This document shows positions 42,592 to 51,702 of a DNA stretch of 64,000 bases, in pieces. The notes beneath the pieces are model-generated. The model saw nothing but the letters and a program-made list of their open reading frames with translations. It was not told the origin of the DNA and did no database searches. The stretch comes from Aeromicrobium fastidiosum (GTDB taxonomy: Bacteria > Actinomycetota > Actinomycetes > Propionibacteriales > Nocardioidaceae), in assembly GCF_017876595.1 (NCBI RefSeq), contig NZ_JAGIOG010000001.1:744001-808000 (forward strand), written 5' to 3'. Numbering within the stretch: position 1 is the stretch's first letter; every line of letters begins with the position of its first letter. A program made the position numbers and the translations under genes.

Positions 42592-42975
42592 ATGACCATC
42601 GACCACCCGCACGTGAAGCTGCTCGACCGCATCATCGCCGCCGCCGAGGCCGGGGACGCGTCCGACCTGTTCGACGTCTACGCCGACGACGCCGTCATCT
42701 GGCACAACACCGACGACCGCACGCAGGACGTCGCCCGCAACGCCAAGGTGCTCGAGGCGATGGACCGCTTCGTGACCGACCGCCGCTACACCGACCGCCG
42801 GGTGACCGCGTTCGACGGCGGGGCCGTGCAGCAGCACGTCCTGCGCGGCACCCGGCGCTCGACCGGCGAAGAGGTCGCACTGCACGCGTGCGTCGTCATC
42901 GCCGTCGACGATGACGGCCGCATCTCGCGCCTCGACGAGTACTTCGACTCCGCGGAGGCCGCTCGCTTCGCCTGA
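42592..42975 (+). CDS. NTF2/SnoaL-like protein
   Basis: 127 residues, single NTF2-like domain: LLDRIIAAAEAGDASDLFDV, a DDAVIWHNTDDR strand-turn, and RISRLDEYFD at the end. Unlike the protein at 26600, it lacks the Arg-x-Asp of limonene-epoxide hydrolases; WHN is retained. Ketosteroid-isomerase-like or SnoaL-like chemistry is possible. The ATG has ACGGAGGAT upstream. Last gene of the thiolase operon. Confidence 0.85.
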   Translation: MTIDHPHVKLLDRIIAAAEAGDASDLFDVYADDAVIWHNTDDRTQDVARNAKVLEAMDRFVTDRRYTDRRVTAFDGGAVQQHVLRGTRRSTGEEVALHACVVIAVDDDGRISRLDEYFDSAEAARFA

Positions 42976-43063
42976 GCCGCCCGGACGACCGTGCTGGAGC
43001 CCGGCGCGAGCGGCGAGTCAGCGCCTCGACGACCCGCCCCGAGAAGGACGTCACGCAGGTCGG

Positions 43064-43486
43064 TCAGCTGGTGCGCGGCTCCCCGCCGAGGACCAGCAGC
43101 TTCAGGTCGTCGCCCTCGTCCACCAGGCCCAGCTTGTACTCGGAGCCCTGGATGTTGACCTCGAAGGAGTCGTCGCCCGACCGGTAGGCGCGGTAGGCCT
43201 TCTCGCCGTCGGCGTGCGTCAGGGGCAAGCCGTACGAGGACTGCGCGGCCGCGACGAAGGCGTCGACCCGCGCGTCGGAGTCGACCAGCACGGCGTCGGT
43301 CGAGCAGACGAACGCGACCACGGCACCGGCGATCGCCACGGACGCCGTGAGACCTGCGGCGCGCGCGTGGTCCTTCATGAACAGGTGCAGGCCAGCCAGG
43401 ACGCCGACGACGAACAACGCGACGGCCAGACCCACGAGAGCGGTGTGGAGGTTGTCGTGACCGCCGGCGGTGAACACGTTCTTCAT
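43064..43486 (-). CDS. Two-TM membrane protein with extracytoplasmic domain, unknown
   Basis: 140 residues from the ATG at 43486 (AGAGGT upstream). Two hydrophobic segments at about 14-37 (ALVGLAVALFVVGVLAGLHL) and 45-62, with a short basic loop between, then an 80-residue soluble tail. No family recognised. It is a single gene between convergent and divergent neighbours. Confidence 0.75.
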   Translation of the reverse strand: MKNVFTAGGHDNLHTALVGLAVALFVVGVLAGLHLFMKDHARAAGLTASVAIAGAVVAFVCSTDAVLVDSDARVDAFVAAAQSSYGLPLTHADGEKAYRAYRSGDDSFEVNIQGSEYKLGLVDEGDDLKLLVLGGEPRTS

Positions 43487-43602
43487 GGGTGGGACCTCTC
43501 GATGTGTGGGATGACCATCGGTGAGGCTACTGGGTGCGCGGAAGCGACGACCCCATGAGGTCATCCTCCGCGGGCCTCGCAGAACGCGCCTACGATCAGT
43601 CG

Positions 43603-44097
43603 ATGATCGGTGACAGGTGGGGCGTGACGGACGCCGAGACGCGCCGGCACTTCCCGTGCGACGTCTTCGTGCCCGAGCCTGCGTGGCGGGCGTGGCGCGG
43701 AGTCGCCGTCGACGCCTCCCCGGACGCCGTGTGGCCGTGGATCGCGCAGCTCCGGCTGGCCCCCTACTCCTACGACTGGATCGACAACGTCGGACGACGC
43801 TCGCCCCGCGAGCTCCGCGGACTCCCCGACCCCGCGGTCGGCGACCCGTTCACCGCCACGGCCGGGCGTCCGATCGGGACCATCGTGTCGGTCGAGCCGG
43901 GCGTGCACCTGACCGCGAAGCTCGCCGGCGCGTACATGTCGTACGTCCTGGTGGACTCCGGCGGGACGACCCGGCTGCTGCTGAAACTCGCCGGCCGCAA
44001 CGGCCGTGCGATCGGACCCGTCATCGTCGTCGGCGACCTCGTGATGGCCCGCAAGCAGCTCCTCACGTTCAAGGCTCTCGCCGAGCGCCGGTCGTAG
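43603..44097 (+). CDS. SRPBCC-like protein
   Basis: 164 residues from the ATG at 43603. FVPEPAWRAWRGVAVDASPD and AVWPWIAQLRLAPYSYDWID are typical of actinobacterial START-like proteins annotated as SRPBCC or polyketide cyclase. The PYSYDWIDNVGRRSPRELR stretch is a recurring signature in that subgroup. Ligand and function are not known. The frame extends 23 codons upstream, but the ATG fits the domain start. It is followed by a 48-residue membrane protein gene. Confidence 0.82.
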   Translation: MIGDRWGVTDAETRRHFPCDVFVPEPAWRAWRGVAVDASPDAVWPWIAQLRLAPYSYDWIDNVGRRSPRELRGLPDPAVGDPFTATAGRPIGTIVSVEPGVHLTAKLAGAYMSYVLVDSGGTTRLLLKLAGRNGRAIGPVIVVGDLVMARKQLLTFKALAERRS

Positions 44098-44106
44098 GCT
44101 GGAGCG

Positions 44107-44253
44107 ATGGATCCCGCCGACGCCGCCGAGCTGGCGCGACGCATGCGCGCGGCCGTCGTCGAAGAGGTCCCGCAGAGGCGGTGGGTGCTGCCGGCCGTCG
44201 CGCTGCTGGTCGCCGTCATCGCGGTCCTGGCCGTCGTGGCGCTGCAGGGCTAA
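44107..44253 (+). CDS. 48-residue single-pass membrane protein
   Basis: Short gene starting 9 bp after the SRPBCC-like stop. The N-terminal half is charged (DPADAAELARRMRAAVVEE) and the C-terminal half one hydrophobic helix (WVLPAVALLVAVIAVLAVVA), ending at TAA 44251. GGAG lies two bases before the ATG, which is close for a ribosome site. Shape and coupling to the upstream gene make it plausible; no family is recognised. Confidence 0.5.
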   Translation: MDPADAAELARRMRAAVVEEVPQRRWVLPAVALLVAVIAVLAVVALQG

Positions 44254-44287
44254 GTCCAACGGACTGACAGGAGCGCGCCCGTCCGTG

Positions 44288-44308
44288 ATACTGACAGTAT
44301 GACTGTCA
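44288..44308. promoter_or_regulatory. Nested palindromes around the start codon of the flavin oxidoreductase
   Basis: Two overlapping perfect symmetries: ATACTGACAGTAT (44288-44300) and TGACAGT-ATG-ACTGTCA (44292-44308), the second centred exactly on the start codon. This size and symmetry is typical of TetR-type operators. No TetR gene is present in the window. Confidence 0.5.
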
Positions 44309-45546
44309 ACGATCTGTCCGCCCCGCTCACACTGCCCTGCGGCCAGGTGTTGCCCAACCGGCTCATGAAGTCGGCGCTCAGCGAGGTGCTCGCCACTCGC
44401 GACGGTGCCCCCGACCACCGACTCGAGCGCCTCTACGGCACGTGGGCCGCCGGCGGCTACGGACTGCTCGTCACCGGCAACGTGATGGTCGACGGACGAC
44501 AGATGGGCGAGCCCGGCAACGTCGTCGTCGAGGACGAGCGCCACCTACCGCAGCTGACCCGCTGGGCCAAGACCACCCACGACCACGGCGTTCCGCTCTG
44601 GATGCAGATCAACCACCCCGGCCGCCAGGCCAACCCCATGGCGCTGCGCCAGCAGTCCGTCGCGCCCAGCGCCATCGCGGTCAAGATCCCCGGAGCCCGC
44701 ACGCCGCGCGCGCTGACCGGCGCCGAGATCGAGGACGTCATCGACCGCTTCGCCGCCACCGCGGCGGTCGCCGAGACCGCGGGCTTCGACGGCGTCCAGA
44801 TCCATGCAGCGCACGGATACCTGCTGGCCCAGTTCCTGTCGCCCCTGTCGAACCAGCGGGACGACCAGTGGGGCGGCGACCCCGAGCGTCGCATGCGCTT
44901 CGCGATCGAGGTCGTGCGACGCGTCCGTGCCCGCGTCTCGCCCGGCTTCGCGGTCGGCATCAAGCTCAACTCCGCCGACTTCCAGCGCGGGGGGTTCACC
45001 GAGGAGGAGTCGCGCGACGTCGTCGCGGCGCTGTCGACCGAGGGCCTCGACCTGATCGAGGTCAGCGGCGGCAGCTACGAGTCGACCGCGATGTTCGGCG
45101 GCGCCGCGGCCAGCACCATCGCCCGCGAGGCCTACTTCCTGGAGTACGCGCGCGCCGTCCGGGACGTCGCCGGAGGCGTGCCGCTCGCCGTCACCGGAGG
45201 CTTCCGCACCCGCACCGCGATGGAGTCCGCGCTGGCGTCCGGCGACTGCGACCTCATCGGGCTCGGCCGTCCCACCTGCACGACGCCCGACGCGGCCGAC
45301 GTCATCCTGCGCAGCCCCGACTCCCGGGTCGAGTCGCATCAGATCGGCTTCAGCCGCACCGGCGTGCTGAGCCGCATCACCGACGTCAAGGCCCTCAACA
45401 GCGCCGTCGACCTGGGCTGGCACGAGGACCAGCTGCACCGCATCGCCGCCGGCAAGGCACCTGACGCGGCCCGCACCAAGCTCGCCACGGCACTGTCGCT
45501 CGTGCGCCGCAACGGCCGCGACGCCTTCGCCAAGCGGCGCGCCTGA
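44299..45546 (+). CDS. NADH:flavin oxidoreductase, Old Yellow Enzyme family
   Basis: 415 residues, a single TIM barrel with FMN. PLTLPCGQVLPNRLMKSALS at the N-terminus, WMQINHPGRQ, IHAAHGYLLAQFLSPLSNQR with the substrate-binding His residues, and AVTGGFRTRTAM with LIGLGRP at the FMN-phosphate site. No Fe-S cluster or second NADH domain, so it is a short OYE, reducing an activated C=C (enone or dienoyl) or demethylating. The start codon lies within a palindrome, suggesting tight regulation. Confidence 0.93.
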   Translation: MTVNDLSAPLTLPCGQVLPNRLMKSALSEVLATRDGAPDHRLERLYGTWAAGGYGLLVTGNVMVDGRQMGEPGNVVVEDERHLPQLTRWAKTTHDHGVPLWMQINHPGRQANPMALRQQSVAPSAIAVKIPGARTPRALTGAEIEDVIDRFAATAAVAETAGFDGVQIHAAHGYLLAQFLSPLSNQRDDQWGGDPERRMRFAIEVVRRVRARVSPGFAVGIKLNSADFQRGGFTEEESRDVVAALSTEGLDLIEVSGGSYESTAMFGGAAASTIAREAYFLEYARAVRDVAGGVPLAVTGGFRTRTAMESALASGDCDLIGLGRPTCTTPDAADVILRSPDSRVESHQIGFSRTGVLSRITDVKALNSAVDLGWHEDQLHRIAAGKAPDAARTKLATALSLVRRNGRDAFAKRRA

Positions 45547-45549
45547 GGC

Positions 45550-46107
45550 TCAGTCCGACGTCTTCGCCGGATCCGGCGTGCAAGCGGCGAGGAAGTCCTT
45601 CGCGTCACCCGCCGCGATCTGCGCGGGCGTCAGCCAGCCCTCGTCCCGGACGTACGCGGTGCCGTCACCCTCGTGCTTGGCACCGTCGTCCTCCACCGGC
45701 CCGAGCAACGATGTGGCGACTCCTACAGCACCATCGGGTCCATCGAACGCGACGTCCATCTCGGCGTGATCACGCCAGTCGAAGCCGGCCGGCAACGGTT
45801 CGGACGTCTCGAACCCGGGCGCAGCGACCTCGTCCCCGACGGCGAGCTGGTCGACTGTGGTGGGGGTCACCGCGGTCAGCTGGGCGCGCCGAGAGGGAGC
45901 GTCTCCGTTGCCGCGGAACGAGACCACGATCCGGGTGACATCCGGGCACGGAGCACCGGTCAGGATCATGAGCCGGTCTCCGACCGCCTGGAGCCCCACC
46001 ACCTGCGGCAGCGACGGCGCGAACTGGGCCGGTCCGCTGCACCTCACCACGAACAGGGCGACCAGGGCCAGCACCACGAGCAGCAGGATCCTTCCGACGA
46101 GCCTCAT
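45550..46107 (-). CDS. Membrane-anchored extracytoplasmic protein, unknown
   Basis: 185 residues from the ATG at 46107. An N-terminal hydrophobic anchor (LVGRILLLVVLALVALFVV) is followed by a Cys (RCSGPAQF), which could be a lipobox-like site though the preceding residues are not canonical. The rest is soluble and acidic, unrecognised. Its start overlaps the stop of the HEERH-containing protein upstream (ATGA), so the two are made together. Convergent with the OYE gene 3 bp away. Confidence 0.75.
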   Translation of the reverse strand: MRLVGRILLLVVLALVALFVVRCSGPAQFAPSLPQVVGLQAVGDRLMILTGAPCPDVTRIVVSFRGNGDAPSRRAQLTAVTPTTVDQLAVGDEVAAPGFETSEPLPAGFDWRDHAEMDVAFDGPDGAVGVATSLLGPVEDDGAKHEGDGTAYVRDEGWLTPAQIAAGDAKDFLAACTPDPAKTSD

Positions 46108-46865
46108 CGGTAGCCACCGTCGCTCAGACCAGCGTCCTCCTCGGTGTCGTTCCGCCCCCGGACCTGCTCCCACAGGTAGGACGCGACGAACCGGGCAGGC
46201 CCCTCGGCAGCCCACTGCTGCGAGTGGCGTTCCTCGTGGTGCATCAGGCGGACCAGGTCGACGCTGCCCGCAAACGTGGTGCCGTCCTCGCGCTGGTGAC
46301 GCGAGCGCCCCGACAGCACCACGGCGCGCAGCTCCGCGACCGGGTCGATGCCACGACCGATGTTGAGCACGAAGACGTCGCCGTACGTCGTGCCGCCGCG
46401 TTGGCTGAAGAGCCCCAGCAGCCGGTTGCCGCCCAGGCCCATCAGCATCCCGTTGGGAGTCGTCACCAGCCGGCCGCCGTTGCGGTGGACGAAGGGGACG
46501 ACCAGGGAGTAGCTCCACGCGTTGCGCCGCTGCCGATCGACGATCCGCTGCGCTTCGCCCGCGGAGTACGGCGTCGCGGCGAAGTCGGTGACAGGTCCGG
46601 ACGCGCCGTAGCCGGTGCCGGCATTCACGACGTAGGTCATGATCACGGCCCGGCGCACGTCGTCCGCGCTCGCGTCGCAGGGCAGCAGGAAGAACGAGGC
46701 ACCGGCGGGGTCGACGATCTCGTCCAATCCGTCCAGCACTGCGAGGTCATCGGGCCCGACGCCGTGGAGCCGCACGATCTCGGCGACCGTGTCGGCGTCG
46801 ACACCGCGCCGGTCGACGTTCTCGCGCCACCGCTGTGACGCGTCCTCCCCCGGATGGTCGCTCAT
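46104..46865 (-). CDS. Protein with HExxH motif, candidate zinc peptidase
   Basis: About 253 residues from the ATG at 46865. It contains HHEERHSQQWAAEGPARFV, whose HEERH is a zinc-binding HExxH, followed by an aromatic helix (YLWEQ), a pattern seen in DUF4157-like putative metallopeptidases. Before it, TTYGDVFVLNIGRGIDPVAE looks like the conserved strand of that group. No signal peptide is visible. The third zinc ligand is not obvious. It overlaps the membrane-anchored gene downstream (ATGA). The function is otherwise unknown, and activity is inference. Confidence 0.7.
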   Translation of the reverse strand: MSDHPGEDASQRWRENVDRRGVDADTVAEIVRLHGVGPDDLAVLDGLDEIVDPAGASFFLLPCDASADDVRRAVIMTYVVNAGTGYGASGPVTDFAATPYSAGEAQRIVDRQRRNAWSYSLVVPFVHRNGGRLVTTPNGMLMGLGGNRLLGLFSQRGGTTYGDVFVLNIGRGIDPVAELRAVVLSGRSRHQREDGTTFAGSVDLVRLMHHEERHSQQWAAEGPARFVASYLWEQVRGRNDTEEDAGLSDGGYR

Positions 46866-46907
46866 CGTCCCGAACGTAGCAGCAACGACGGCGTCGTCAG
46901 CGCCCGC

Positions 46908-46968
46908 GCGATGTGTGAGGTTCTGCACGGGTCAGGGCACCGAACCGGTGCAGAACCGCACACATCGC
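46908..46968. repeat. Long inverted repeat between the HEERH gene and the desaturase gene
   Basis: Two 21-base arms (46908-46928 and 46948-46968) are reverse complements with one mismatch and a 19-base loop. The arms contain ATGTGTGAGGTTCTGCAC and GTGCAGAACCGCACACAT, and flanking GC tracts extend the pairing imperfectly. It lies 29 bp past the desaturase stop. It could be a terminator or a copy of a dispersed intergenic repeat. Confidence 0.65.
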
Positions 46969-46996
46969 GAGGGCGGGCGCGCGGCCGACGGGCGGG

Positions 46997-48073
46997 TCAG
47001 CCCCGCAGCTGGGCCGACAGCGGGCAGTCGAAGGGGTCGCGAGCCCGCAGACCGACGTTGTTGAGGTAGTCGACCACGATCGCGTAGGAGCGGAAGAGCC
47101 CGACCTCCATGTAGTCAATGCCGTGGGCCTCGCAGTGCGCCTTGACGAACGGCTGGGCCTTGCGCAGGTTGCAGCGCGGCATGCTCGGGAACAGGTGGTG
47201 CTCGATCTGGTAGTTGAGCCCGCCCATCGCCCAGTCGACGACCGGATTGCCCCGCACGTTGCGCGACACCATGACCTGGCGGCGCAGGAAGTCGAGCTTC
47301 ATCTCCGGCGGGATGATGGGCATGCCCTTGTGGGCCGGCGCGAACGACGCCCCGAGGCAGAACCCGAACACCGCCATCTGCACCGCGAAGAAGGCCACGG
47401 CCTTGCCGAGCGGCAGGAACGCCAGCAGGATCGCGACGTACGCGACCAGGCGGGTCACGACGAGCCACAGCTCGACCCGCCGCCATGGCTGGTTGGACGT
47501 CTTGTCGCGGGCGGCGCGGATGCTCTCGGCGTGCAGGTTGAGCCCCTCGAGCGTCAGCAGCGGGAAGAACAGCCACCCCTGGCGCTTCACGAACCAGCCG
47601 GCGAACCCGGTCGTCCGCTGGGCGACGATGCCGGGCGTGAACGCGATGGCACCGGGGCCGATGTCGGGGTCGTAGCCCTCGAGGTTGGGGCCCTTGTGGT
47701 GCATGTTGTGCTTGGCTCGCCACCACGCGAAGCTCAGCCCCGCGAAGCCGCCCGCGAGGATGCGCGCGGTCCACGAGTTCCACGCGGCCGACGCGAACAT
47801 CTGGCGGTGGGCGGCGTCGTGACCGAGGAAGCCGAACTGCGTGACGATGACGCCGAGTGCCGCGGCCAGCGCGAGCTGCCACCACGAGTTGCCGACCACG
47901 AAGAACGCGGCCCAGATGCCGAAGAACGCTCCGACGTGGACGCCGATCTGCATCCAGTAGTAGCCGTGGCGACGCTCCAGCAGCCCCTCGTCCTTGACCG
48001 TGCGCATCAGGTCGGTGAAGTGGCTGACGTATTCGCCTGACGGCGTGGTCGCCGGGTTGATCTCTGTCGTCAT
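46997..48073 (-). CDS. Membrane fatty-acid (acyl-lipid) desaturase
   Basis: 358-residue di-iron membrane desaturase. The three His boxes are present: HDAAH (85-89), HNMHH (122-126) and QIEHH (289-293, then LFPSMPR). The Q in QIEHH is typical of acyl-lipid front-end-like and actinobacterial DesA3-like enzymes. Hydrophobic segments at about 42-62, 65-85, 205-225 and 228-246 fit the fold. It introduces a double bond into membrane or CoA-bound acyl chains using a ferredoxin or reductase not seen here. Separate transcription unit. Confidence 0.94.
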   Translation of the reverse strand: MTTEINPATTPSGEYVSHFTDLMRTVKDEGLLERRHGYYWMQIGVHVGAFFGIWAAFFVVGNSWWQLALAAALGVIVTQFGFLGHDAAHRQMFASAAWNSWTARILAGGFAGLSFAWWRAKHNMHHKGPNLEGYDPDIGPGAIAFTPGIVAQRTTGFAGWFVKRQGWLFFPLLTLEGLNLHAESIRAARDKTSNQPWRRVELWLVVTRLVAYVAILLAFLPLGKAVAFFAVQMAVFGFCLGASFAPAHKGMPIIPPEMKLDFLRRQVMVSRNVRGNPVVDWAMGGLNYQIEHHLFPSMPRCNLRKAQPFVKAHCEAHGIDYMEVGLFRSYAIVVDYLNNVGLRARDPFDCPLSAQLRG

Positions 48074-48205
48074 CGGTGGCCCCCTTCAGACTGGTCGTTC
48101 CGACAGCCGAATCGGCTCTGCCGGTACGTGCCCACGCAGTCTCGCACGGTTGGGTTGCTCCAGCGTGTCGAGAGCCTGTGAAGCTCTTGAGATCCTCGGC
48201 ACGAC

Positions 48206-51200
48206 TCAGCCGAGCTCGAGCAGCAGGTCACCACCCTCGGCCTGCCGGGTGTCGGCGATGACGAGCCTGGCGACGGTCCCGGCGTTGGCGGTAGTGATCG
48301 CCGCCTCCATCTTCATGGCCTCGATCGTGGCGACGGTCTGCCCGGCTTCGACGGTTTCGCCCTCGGCCACGAGGGCATGGACGACGCCTGCGAAGGGGAC
48401 GGCGACGTGCCGCGGGTTGGCCGAGTCGGCCTTCTCGGCGGCCGTGGCGCGGGAGTCGACCGACCGGTCGCGCACCTCGGTGGGACGCAGCTGCCCGTTG
48501 ATCGTGCCGAGGACGTTGCGGATGCCGCGCTCGTCGGCGTCGCCGATCGCCTCGATGCCGAAGATCAGCATCCTGCCCTCGGCGATCTCGACCTCGGTCT
48601 CGCCGCCGTCCTGGCGCATGCCGTAGAGGAACGCCTCGGTGGGGACGACCGACAAGTCGCCGTACTCGGCCAGCGCCTGGTCGAAGTCGGCCGTGGGCCC
48701 GGGGAACAGCAGCCGGTTGAGCGTGTGGCGACGTTCCGACGCCAACCCGGCGCGGTCGTCGTCGCTCAGCTCGGTGACGGACGGCTTGGTGTTGCGTCCC
48801 CGCAGGGCCTTGGTGCGGAACGGCTCGGGCCAGCCGCCGGGTGGGTCGCCGAGCTCTCCGGACAGGAAGCCGATGACGGAGTCGGGGATGTCGAACGACG
48901 CCGGGTCGTCCGCGAACTCGGCCGGGTCGGCACCCACGGCCACGAGGTGCAGCGCGAGATCGCCGACGACCTTGGACGACGGGGTCACCTTGACGACGTT
49001 GCCGAGGATGTCGTTGGCCGCGGCGTACATGTCCTCGATCTGCTCGAACTTCTCGCCCAGACCCAGCGCGACCGCCTGCTGGCGCAGGTTCGACAGCTGC
49101 CCGCCGGGGATCTCGTGCCGGTAGACCCGGCCCGTCGGGGCGGGCAGTCCCGACTCGAACGGCGCGTAGAGACGGCGGGTGGCCTCCCAGTAGGGCTCGA
49201 GGGCGTTGACGGCGTCGATGTCGAGCCCCGTCGTCCGCTCGGAGTGGTTGGTCGCCGCGACCAGGGCCGACATCGGCGGCTGGCTCGTGGTGCCGGCCAG
49301 CGCCGCCGATGCAGCATCCACGGCGTCGACCCCGGCGTCGATCGCGGCGACGAGCGTCGCGAGCTGACCACCGGGGGTGTCGTGGGTGTGCAGGTGCACG
49401 GGCAGGTCGAACCGCTCGCGCAACGCACGCACGAGCGTCCGGGCGGCCGGTGCACGCAGCAGACCCGCCATGTCCTTGATCGCCAGGACGTGTGCGCCGG
49501 CCTCGACGATGCGATCGGCCAGTCGCAGGTAGTAGTCGAGCGTGTAGAGCTTCTCGCCCGGATCGGAGAGGTCGCCGGTGTAGCAGAGCGCGACCTCGGC
49601 GACCGTCGTGCCGGTCGCGCGGACCGCCTCGATCGCCGGACGCATCTGGTCGACGTCGTTGAGGGCGTCGAAGATGCGGAAGATGTCGATGCCGGTCGCG
49701 GCGGCCTCGGCGACGAACGCGTCGGTCACCTCCGTCGGGTACGGGGTGTAGCCGACCGTGTTGCGGCCGCGCAGCAGCATCTGCAGGCAGATGTTGGGTG
49801 CCGCCTGCCGCATCGCGGCCAGCCGCTGCCACGGGTCCTCCTTGAGGAACCGCAACGCGACGTCGTACGTCGCCCCGCCCCATGCCTCGATGCTCAGCAG
49901 CTGCGGCGTCATCCGCGCGACGTACGGGGCGACCTGCACCAGGTCACGGGTACGCACCCGAGTCGCCAGCAGCGACTGGTGCGCGTCGCGGAACGTCGTG
50001 TCCGTCACCCCGACCGTGTCTCGCTGCCGCAACGCGGCCGCCCAGGCGTCGGGGCCGAGCTCGGCCAGCAGCTGCCGCGAACCGTCAGGGGCCGGAGCCG
50101 TCAGGTCGACCAGCGGCAGCTTCGAAACCGGGTCGACGCTCGTCGGCGAGACGCCGTGCGGCTGGTTGACCGTCGCGTCGGCGAGCCACGACAGGATCTT
50201 GCCGGCTTGGTCGGACGCGCCATGGGCGTCGAGCAGCCCCGGGTGCTCCTCGATGAACGACGTCGTGACCCGTCCGGCCCGGAAGTCAGGATCGGCCAGC
50301 AGCCCCTTCAGGAACGGGATGTTGGTCGAGACACCGCCGACGTGGAACTCCCCCAGCGCCCGCTCGGCCCGGGTCACCGCCGCCTCGAAGTCGCGACCCC
50401 GGCACGTCAGCTTGCTCAGCAGGGAGTCGAAGTGCGCGCTGACGACCGCGCCGGTGAACGTCGTGCCGCCGTCGAGCCGCACCCCCGGCCCGCCCGGCGA
50501 GCGGTACGACGTGATCGTGCCGGTGTCGGGGCGGAACCCGTTGGCGGGGTCCTCGGTCGTGATGCGGCACTGCAGCGCGAAGCCGCGCGCCTTGATGTCG
50601 TCCTGCACGTCGAGACCGAGATCGGCGAGCGTGTCACCCGCGGCGACCCGGATCTGAGCCTGTACGAGGTCGACGTTGGTGACCTCCTCGGTCACGGTGT
50701 GCTCGACCTGGATACGCGGGTTCATCTCGATGAAGACGTACCGCCCGTCGGCGCCGAGCAGGAACTCGACGGTGCCGGCGCACGAGTAGTCGATCGACTC
50801 GGTGAACCGCACCGCGTCGGCGCACATCGCCTTGCGGATGTCGCGCGGCAGGTGCGGCGCGGGCGCGATCTCCACGACCTTCTGATGGCGGCGCTGCACC
50901 GAGCAGTCGCGCTCCCGCAGGTGCACGACGTTGCCTTGCCGGTCGGCCAGGATCTGGACCTCGATGTGCCGCGCGTCGACGACTGCCTCCTCGATGAAGC
51001 ACGTCGGGTCGCCGAACGCCCCGTCCGCTTCCCGCATCGCGGCCTGGATCGACTCGCGCAGCAGGGCCGGGTCGTCGACCTTGCGCATCCCCCGGCCACC
51101 ACCGCCCGCGACGGCCTTCACGAACAGCGGGTACGTCAGCACCGACGACGCCTCGACCAGCACGTCGACGTCGTCGGACGGGTCGACCGACGTCAGCGTC

Positions 51201-51589
51201 GGCACCCCCGCAGCCCTGGCCGCCGCGATCGCCGACGCCTTGTTGCCCGTCAGCTCCAGCACGTGCTTCGGCGGACCGATGAACGTGATGCCCGCCCGCT
51301 CGCACGCTTCGGCCAGATCGGGGTTCTCCGACAAGAACCCGTAGCCGGGGTACACCGCGTCGGCCCCCGCGCGCACCGCCGTCGCCACGATCGCCTCGGG
51401 GTCGAGGTAGGCCCGCACGGGGTGACCGCGCTCGCCGATCTCGTACGCCTCGTCGGCGCGCACCCGGTGCTCGGACCCGCGGTCCTCGTACGGGAACACC
51501 GCCACCGTGCGGACACCCAGCTCGTGCGCGGCACGGATCGCCCTGATCGCGATCTCACCACGATTGGCCACCAGGATCTTCTGGAACAT
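48206..51589 (-). CDS. pyc: Pyruvate carboxylase (biotin-dependent)
   Basis: 1127 residues, the usual single-chain length. The biotin-carboxylase domain (about 1-450) has FVKAVAGGGGRGMRKVDDPA as the ATP-binding Gly loop and FIEMNPRIQVEHTVTEEV in its active site. The carboxyltransferase TIM barrel (about 530-800) opens VTDTTFRDAHQSLLATRVRT with the metal-binding Asp. The biotin-carrier domain ends the protein with EAMKME (biotinyl Lys1093). It makes oxaloacetate from pyruvate and bicarbonate, replenishing the TCA cycle during growth on acetyl-CoA-yielding lipids. It lies between the desaturase and mce operons. Confidence 0.97.
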   Translation of the reverse strand: MFQKILVANRGEIAIRAIRAAHELGVRTVAVFPYEDRGSEHRVRADEAYEIGERGHPVRAYLDPEAIVATAVRAGADAVYPGYGFLSENPDLAEACERAGITFIGPPKHVLELTGNKASAIAAARAAGVPTLTSVDPSDDVDVLVEASSVLTYPLFVKAVAGGGGRGMRKVDDPALLRESIQAAMREADGAFGDPTCFIEEAVVDARHIEVQILADRQGNVVHLRERDCSVQRRHQKVVEIAPAPHLPRDIRKAMCADAVRFTESIDYSCAGTVEFLLGADGRYVFIEMNPRIQVEHTVTEEVTNVDLVQAQIRVAAGDTLADLGLDVQDDIKARGFALQCRITTEDPANGFRPDTGTITSYRSPGGPGVRLDGGTTFTGAVVSAHFDSLLSKLTCRGRDFEAAVTRAERALGEFHVGGVSTNIPFLKGLLADPDFRAGRVTTSFIEEHPGLLDAHGASDQAGKILSWLADATVNQPHGVSPTSVDPVSKLPLVDLTAPAPDGSRQLLAELGPDAWAAALRQRDTVGVTDTTFRDAHQSLLATRVRTRDLVQVAPYVARMTPQLLSIEAWGGATYDVALRFLKEDPWQRLAAMRQAAPNICLQMLLRGRNTVGYTPYPTEVTDAFVAEAAATGIDIFRIFDALNDVDQMRPAIEAVRATGTTVAEVALCYTGDLSDPGEKLYTLDYYLRLADRIVEAGAHVLAIKDMAGLLRAPAARTLVRALRERFDLPVHLHTHDTPGGQLATLVAAIDAGVDAVDAASAALAGTTSQPPMSALVAATNHSERTTGLDIDAVNALEPYWEATRRLYAPFESGLPAPTGRVYRHEIPGGQLSNLRQQAVALGLGEKFEQIEDMYAAANDILGNVVKVTPSSKVVGDLALHLVAVGADPAEFADDPASFDIPDSVIGFLSGELGDPPGGWPEPFRTKALRGRNTKPSVTELSDDDRAGLASERRHTLNRLLFPGPTADFDQALAEYGDLSVVPTEAFLYGMRQDGGETEVEIAEGRMLIFGIEAIGDADERGIRNVLGTINGQLRPTEVRDRSVDSRATAAEKADSANPRHVAVPFAGVVHALVAEGETVEAGQTVATIEAMKMEAAITTANAGTVARLVIADTRQAEGGDLLLELG

Positions 51590-51702
51590 CGGGACCGACC
51601 TCGCCTCAGGGGTTGTTCTGTCGACAGCTGGCGGTCACGCTATCGCCCGGGCGCCCAGGTCGATTTCGTAGGACGTCCTCGCGTTCCGCAGGCCAGGATG
51701 TG

